Below, in pieces: positions 58,608 to 64,000 of a stretch of DNA of 64,000 nucleotides (the stretch's first letter is position 1; each line of letters opens with the position of its first letter). The stretch covers positions 25,384,882 to 25,448,881 of the forward strand of contig JAAONU010000006.1 in assembly GCA_012932295.1 (NCBI GenBank), given 5' to 3'. Under the pieces are notes generated by a model. The model had not been told where the DNA came from. It saw nothing but the letters and a program-made list of their open reading frames with translations, and did not search any database. A program made the translations under genes and the position numbers. Origin of the DNA: Cyclina sinensis. Lineage: Eukaryota > Mollusca > Bivalvia > Venerida > Veneridae.

Positions 58608-61600
58608 GTAAAAGTTCAACACATCAATCTTTACATTGAATTTATTTTTTAAAAAAAGAATGCAGCAAGGCACAAGATATCTACGAATTGTTCGAACTAC
58701 CAAACCAAATCTTGCAATCAAAGCGCTGAAAGACTTTGGTGGCGGGGTTCTGTTATTTAGAATTGTAATGGTTATTTGTCCAATCTTGTGTTAAACTTAC
58801 TCAAAATCCTCCAGCTTCACAAAGAATGTGCTGTTTAAATAAGACGTCACTGAAGTTTTTTTCTGTCAAAAGTAATTAAAAGTATGTTTTGAAGTATATA
58901 GGAGTGCGCTATCGTTACATTGTATATAAACAACATTTGTTCGGAAAGATCGCACAGCATATTTCCTAAAATAAGGTGGATGAAGATTTAGTTTGTTTAG
59001 ATAAGCTGTAAAACCAATTTTGTAAAACAGACATGAATATTTCAGAAAAAAAAGAAAAAAAGGTGTTATAATAGTTTTGAAAGAATAAGGGAGTTTAGCA
59101 AAACTCATCAACACTTATGCTGAGGTAAAATGCTGAAGACGGTATACTTTCATGAGGAAAGTTTATTAAAAAGAAAAAAAAATTAAATAAAGCCATCATA
59201 TTTTAAATTTTTAATTGCAACTCTATTGTTTGATTGGTTTTGTGGGTGATTTTTTTTTTCAGTATGCGGTACACATGGTTGGTTTTGTGGGTGATTTCTA
59301 TTGTGTTTGTATTTCAGTATGCAGTGCTTCTGTGAGTGATTGCCGTTTTGTTTGTATTTCAGTATGCGATGCACTTGATTGGTTTTGTGGGTGAATTTTT
59401 TCAGTACACATCGTTGGTTTTGTGGGTGATTTCTATTGTGTTTGTATTTCAGTATACGATGAACTTGATTAGTTTTGTGAGTGATTGTTGTTTTGTTTAT
59501 ATTTCAGTATGCGTTGCACTTGATTAGTTTTGTGAGCGATTGTTGTTTTGTTTATATTTCAGTATGCGGTGCACATGATTGGCTTTGTGAGTGATTGTTG
59601 TTTTGTTTATATTTCAGTATGCGGTGCACTTGATTAGTTTTGTAAGTGATTGCTGTTTTGTTTATATTTCAGTATGCAGTGCACTTGATTAGTTTTGTAA
59701 GTGATTGCTGTTTTGTTTATATTTCAGTATGCGGTGCACTTGATTAGTTTTGTAAGTGATTGCTGTTTTGTTTATATTTCAGTATGCGGTGCACTTGATT
59801 GGCTTTGTTGTGGCCTTTCTTCTTGGAGCTTTAATCGTTGTTCCTCTTATACATCCACTGAAGGTGACAAGTATTTATGAATACTACAGTCTACGGTACG
59901 ACACGGATACGGTGCGTTACGTTTGTGTGCTGTTTGGTGCATTGTACTACACGTTGTACATGGGAATTGTCATGTTCGGAACGGCATTAGCTCTACAGTC
60001 CACAGCTGGTTTACCACTTTGGATATCCATTCTGATATTTTCGTCGTCTGCTATATTTTATACGTCACTGGGAGGGATAAAAGCCGTTATCTGGACTGAC
60101 GTTTTCCAGTCCATTGTAATGTTTGCCGGAATTTTATCAGGTACGGTTCAATCATACTAGGTTTCTGCTACTTTGAACTTGCTTTCGATATGATATTCGA
60201 TATTTTAAACATATTTACAAATCGTTACATGTGTATTAAGAAAATACCCATTTACACTCCAAACGATTGGCAAAACTTGATTTTAATACAAATTAAGCAC
60301 TGTGGAGAAACTATGAGCGTTCCCATCAAGGAGTAGCGATTCCAAGTTTACGCAAATTCTCGTCTACATCAAAAAATGCAGTCAGACGGTTTATCAGTAT
60401 GTCTAAAGTTTTAAACTCAATGAAGGGTCTGGCAAGTGTAGGTGACAGAATTGACCTTGTCGTGTCTGGGAACTGGGTTCAAATTAATTTGACAATTCAT
60501 AAAACAGGCTCAAAATATTGTTGCTTTAAAGCAAAGTGTTCTGCTTCGCTAGACATTTAACGAGAAAATGTTAGTGTTGTAAAGAGACAGGAAATGCTCT
60601 GATGGTTCTTAATATCCTGACCCGCCTCCTGATGCAGAAGATATGAATAAACTTAATACTAATTCACTGTGTTCAATGGAGTAATCTCTCATTTACATAT
60701 TAAATGTTCAGTGGTGTGTCCTCTCATCTACATATCTATAATCTATAACTTCATCTATTTCAGTAATTCAACAGGAGTCGATAAAACTAAATGTAATTTT
60801 GAAATTTCCATGGAAACTTTAAGGATTTCGTCTATCAGTAAATGATATAGAAAAAGGCAAAAGCAGCTCGTAAAACATTCAGTTTTTACATACTTAACCG
60901 CATATCTTGTTTACAACACTATGTCTGTTGCAAACTCAAAATAAATTTGAATGTTTACTAAGCAGTACTGTAGTTAATAAACTTACTATGAAAAACTTTT
61001 TTTTACTAGGTTGATTTAAGGTAACTTATAATTGCATTTCTCTTTTGACTTTTCAGTTATTACCAAGGCAACATTAAGTGCGGGAGGACCATCCAGCGTC
61101 GCTAATATAAGCAAGGACCGTTTTAATTTCTTTGATTTCAACCCTGATCCAACAGTAAGGCAGTCATTCTGGTCCTTGGTCTTAGGTGCTGTTCCTCAGT
61201 ATTTCTACTGCTGCATCACACAAGCCGGGGTCCAGCGAATAATCTCTACACCAAATATAAGGGTTGCAAAAAGACTTTTATACCTCGCCACACCTATATA
61301 TGGTGTCGTGTTGATAATAGTCATGCTGGAAGGTATAGCGGTATTTGCGTATTTCAGTGAAAAGGGTTGTGACCCATTGGCTTCTCGGCAAATTAGCAAT
61401 CCAAATCAGTTGATTCCTTTTACAATACTTGAAATGTTCCAAAGTTTTCCAGGGATGCCTGGCTTATTCATTGCGGCCTTAGCAGCTGCCTCGTTGAGTA
61501 CGCTATCGTCAGGTCTTAGTGGCTTAGCTACAGTTACCTGTGTAGATATTCTTATGGTTATAAAACCCAACCTTAAAGACAACATTGCGACAAACATATC

Positions 61601-62306
61601 TAAGCTTTTTGTCGTTATTTCTGGCCTTATTTCAGCTGGATTCGCTTTTTTCTTATTTAATGTTAAAGGCCCGCTTGGTCAGATCTTCTCAGCACTTGCA
61701 GGCGCTGTCGGTGGACCAGAGACGGGAGTATTTCTTCTGTCAGTGTTTTATCGTAAATGCCGCCCGAGAGCAGTTATTTTTGCAGCATTTTTGGGGCTAG
61801 CGATAAATCTTTGGCTCGTCCTTGGACAAACTTTTTCAACTGAAATACGACATACGCCATATCTTCCTGCAGGTCCGACTGATCAATGCCTTGTAAATTC
61901 TGTAAATGTCAGTGGACCTGATTCTATAATCTATCAAAGTAATACATACAATATCAGTACAGACAACATAACTGAAACATTCATCTCTTCAGAAACAAAC
62001 ATTACTGTTCCTGCTTCAGACGTGACCGAAGAACCAAAACAGGAAATCTCAGGACTAGGAAGACTTTACTCTATATCCTACATGTATTTCCATCTGATTG
62101 GGACAATCGTAACTATGGTAACCGGACTATTAGGAAGTGTGCTGACACAACCAAAAATTCCTCATGAGGTCAATGAAAAATGCGTCCTCCCTCTGAGTGT
62201 TTTTGTACCTTCATTTTTGAAAAGGAAAAAATCCGAAAGGATTACTATAAATACAAAATCCGAAGAGTCAGTGAAAATGTTACGAGATAAAACCAGTGCT
62301 CTATAA
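58353..62306 (+). CDS. SLC5-family sodium-coupled solute transporter, three exons
   Basis: Exons 58353-58607, 59783-60140 and 61057-62306 join in phase to 1863 nt: 620 residues plus TAA, close to SLC5A8 (about 610). SLC5 proteins use the Na+ gradient to import solutes such as monocarboxylates (A8, A12), biotin and pantothenate (A6) or iodide (A5) across the plasma membrane with 13 helices. Visible: helix 1 VDYVVFGCVILISVVIGIFF; the F-x-GNR loop and LPVAISFVVTFQSS (helix 2); TSIYEYYSLRYD; TSLGGIKAVIWTDVFQ; FNFFDFNPDPTVRQSFW; LFIAALAAASLSTLSS with the Na2-site STLSS at 352-356; and a late hydrophilic loop with four N-x-S/T sites. The C-terminus ends TSAL, a class I PDZ-ligand pattern; SLC5A8 also ends in such a motif. 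Substrate cannot be told from sequence alone. Confidence 0.9.
58608..59782 (+). other. SLC5 intron 1
   Basis: 1.18 kb; donor GTAAAA, acceptor TTTATATTTCAG at 59782. Its last 550 bases are the minisatellite described separately, so up to ten additional acceptor-like sites precede the real one. Confidence 0.8.
59229..59782 (+). repeat. 55-bp minisatellite built from the intron 1/exon 2 junction
   Basis: Eleven copies of a TTTCAG acceptor, counting the real one, end at 59262, 59317, 59362, 59404, 59452, 59507, 59562, 59617, 59672, 59727 and 59782. Most intervals are exactly 55 bp (three are 42-48). After each CAG comes a version of the start of exon 2 (TATGCGGTGCACTTGATT) and, 24 nt on in full copies, a 5' splice-site-like word: GTGGGT in the earliest copies, GTGAGT/GTGAGC in the middle, perfect GTAAGT in the last three. 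The 24-nt pieces are open in the host frame: YAVHMVGF, YAMHLIGF, YTMNLISF, YALHLISF, YAVHMIGF, then YAVHLISF three times; real exon 2 begins YAVHLIGF. The 31-nt gap between neighbouring units is too short for normal splicing, so at most one could be included at a time. Confidence 0.93.
59783..60140 (+). CDS. SLC5 exon 2
   Basis: 358 nt, residues 86-204, YAVHLIGFVVAFLLGALIVV to FAGILS, leaving phase 1 at G|GTACGG. Encodes helices 3-5 with the conserved SIYEYYSLRYD and TSLGGIKAVIWTDVFQ blocks. Confidence 0.92.
60141..61056 (+). other. SLC5 intron 2
   Basis: 916 bp, donor GTACGG (weaker than average), acceptor TCTTTTGACTTTTCAG at 61056. No repeat or gene recognised inside. Confidence 0.85.
61057..62306 (+). 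CDS. SLC5 exon 3 (C-terminal two thirds)
   Basis: 1250 nt, residues 205-620, uninterrupted. Holds helices 6-13, the Na+-site STLSS, the glycosylation-rich loop (NVS, NIS, NIT, NIT) and the lysine-rich cytoplasmic tail ending TSAL. A single exon for this part is unusual beside vertebrate SLC5A8, which has many introns; this points to lineage-specific intron loss, or a retrocopied 3' part. Confidence 0.92.
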
Positions 62307-62620
62307 CTTAAACAATAGACACACAAAAAGGATTTTATTAAAGATTAATTCCGAAACAAAAATCAAGACAGATTTGTCCCTGAATTTGTAAGTTACAATG
62401 TACATTCCAGTACACATGAACTAAATCCAGTCAAGTGTCAACGCAGTACTGATGCAATTACTTCATACGGAGGATTCGTTTCAGTCCCAGTTTTAAAAAT
62501 GCACATGGTTTTTAGCAAAAACTCCCAAAAGCTATTTGCATTTTTTATAATTGTCGTCTGTATTCTGCAGCTTTCTTATTATACCTTTTTTAATACATGA
62601 AAATTTATTATAGAAAATTA

Positions 62621-62626
62621 AATAAA
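62621..62626 (+). terminator. Candidate poly(A) signal of the SLC5 gene
   Basis: AATAAA 315 bases after the stop codon, the first canonical signal downstream. Confidence 0.45.
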
Positions 62627-63409
62627 TTATCTATTAATATTCTCTCTTCTTTTTAAACAGTGGCTTCTTGGAATAACAGGACAACTCTACATAAAAATTC
62701 ATAACAGTTTGCTTTCTACAGAAATTTTACCAATTGAAAACGCTTGTTTATGCTTGAGAAGCAATAGGATGAGTTTAAATTTTGTGTAACACCGCAGATT
62801 CAGATTGTATAAACTGTTACATGGCATTAAATACATCAAAAGTTTAATAGGTTTCAACATTACCGCAGAGAAATTTAGCTCCGGAATGCCCCGCCGCCCC
62901 AGCCCTCACCCCTCTCCCTAAATAAATGTTCCACGGTCTTTTCACATTCCGTTCGATAGAAAGATTAATGACTTAGGTCTCTGTCAAAGTTCGTAGACTG
63001 TGAAATGTATTCGAAGGTAATGTTAGTCGGTTCTTTCTTTCTTTCTTTCTCTTTTTCTTTCGTTCTTTATTTTTTTCATACATTATCACATTATGTGTAC
63101 TTTACAATTGTTTTAGTGAAAAATATGTCATTAAATCCAAAAAAGAGCATAAAACGTTAACGTACTTTATGATGAATGATTTTTTCAATTTTTTTTATCA
63201 CTAAAATTTTGTTTTCACTGTGTTTTATCTTTACCCCTCTGACTGGCTCAAATTACAGTATTCGTCTAGTCATACGATAAATATTGAAACACTAAAATTG
63301 TATGTAAAATATTAAACTCTTTTGAAGAAAAATAATAAAACAATATTGACTGATAAATCTTTTTAAAACGTTTTGTTTGAGATAAGAACAAACGTGCTTG
63401 TGCAAATAA
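62627..63409. other. No gene recognised
   Basis: AT-rich flank with a (CTTT)n microsatellite at 63030-63063. Confidence 0.5.
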
Positions 63410-64000
63410 ACAAAAGGGCCGTGATTTATATCACTCACCTGGGTATCATCATGCAACGTACCAAATATCTAAGCTTTAGGGCTTTATTTGACAAGAATAT
63501 TTCTCAAAGATTTTATATTTATTACAAATGGGACCCTTAGGGAGAAAGGTCAATTTTAATTTAAATACTACTGGTAGCGGTTCACTAAGCAATGTTATAT
63601 ACCAAATATCAAGGCTCTATGGCATACAGTTTAAGACAAGAATATTTACTTTTAAGTCTTCTTTGCAGTTGCCATGATAAGCAGATTTCTGTATCATATT
63701 ACATTCTCTTAACAACAAGTGAAGCGGATCATCCATTGAACATTCCTGTGAAGTATCAAGGGTGAGGCTATGTCATTTAAAGGAAAAGTTGACGGCCAAA
63801 GACGGAAGCTGGAGAGCCTCCATCAAAAATAGTGCTCGGGGAGCTAAAATCACATGGGCAGCATTAGTTTTGACTCAAGGGGAGAAATTTGAACAAACAC
63901 TCGAAAGGCCAAGTAGACAAAGTTACACATCAAATATCTAAGCTTTACACATTGTTATTTTGGGGAAGTAAAAATAAATTACCCTATATGCGGGGCCAGT
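63410..64000 (-). repeat. Interspersed repeat running off the window edge
   Basis: Starts AAAAGGGCCGTGATTTATAT followed by CACTCACCTGGGTATCATC, then imperfect units sharing CAAATATCtAAGCTtTA and GACAAGAATATTT. The GGGCC...CACTCACCTG end is the complement-style end of the repeat at 30472 (CAGGTGAGCGATATAGGGCC), so it belongs to the same broad group in the opposite orientation. The other end lies outside the window. Confidence 0.55.

Noticed and set aside
59336..59527. Open frame across the SLC5 minisatellite as a separate small protein
   Set aside because: It only reads through the intronic repeat units; the first codons are alternative starts, and the units belong to the splice junction array.

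Overview
This is an AT-rich, intron-rich, repeat-laden animal (metazoan) nuclear window, most likely from a bivalve mollusc. I infer this from: a Mab-21/cGAS-like receptor gene of a family greatly expanded in bivalves; interspersed repeats whose ends (AGCTCACCTGAGC, GGGCCATCATGG, GTCCGTCCGTCC) I associate with bivalve genomes; and gypsy/mag-clade LTR retrotransposons primed by a Ser-tRNA. There are no operons, no bacterial genes and no CRISPR array.

Three host genes are supported, all on the + strand. (1) 17239-18674: one long exon of a Mab-21 domain protein, a nucleotidyltransferase-fold (cGAS-like receptor type) protein with its acidic motif intact. (2) 22528-41565: a five-exon homologue of the Flower calcium channel (CACFD1). 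Its exons join in perfect phase to a 174-residue protein, spread over 19 kb because the introns are filled with repeats. (3) 58353-62306: a three-exon SLC5-family Na+-coupled solute transporter, most like SLC5A8/A12/A6, joining in phase to 620 residues.

Everything else is mobile or repetitive DNA. 1-17 kb: a candidate TTAA-flanked inverted-repeat element, tRNA-derived SINEs, a near-perfect foldback element, a 159-bp satellite, a cluster of GCGACATTTAGCG motifs and a decayed LINE. Flower intron 1 holds a 1.0-kb transposon with about 150-bp terminal inverted repeats. Intron 3 holds a 3.3-kb 26-bp satellite plus a 2.9-kb composite repeat. Intron 4 holds a mag-type gypsy element (33816-40888, TSD AACGA) that was itself hit by a LINE with a 5' inversion. 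Downstream of Flower is a repeat rich in TCAAGGTCA palindromes. At 51830-55583 there is a second, very young gypsy element (identical 194-bp LTRs, TSD CAGGG) whose reverse transcriptase segment is inverted.

The most unusual item is at 59229-59782. The intron 1/exon 2 boundary of the SLC5 gene has been amplified into a 55-bp minisatellite. Most copies carry a 3' splice site, an open 24-nt phase-0 mini-exon and a 5' splice site, so the array looks like a ladder of potential alternative exons.
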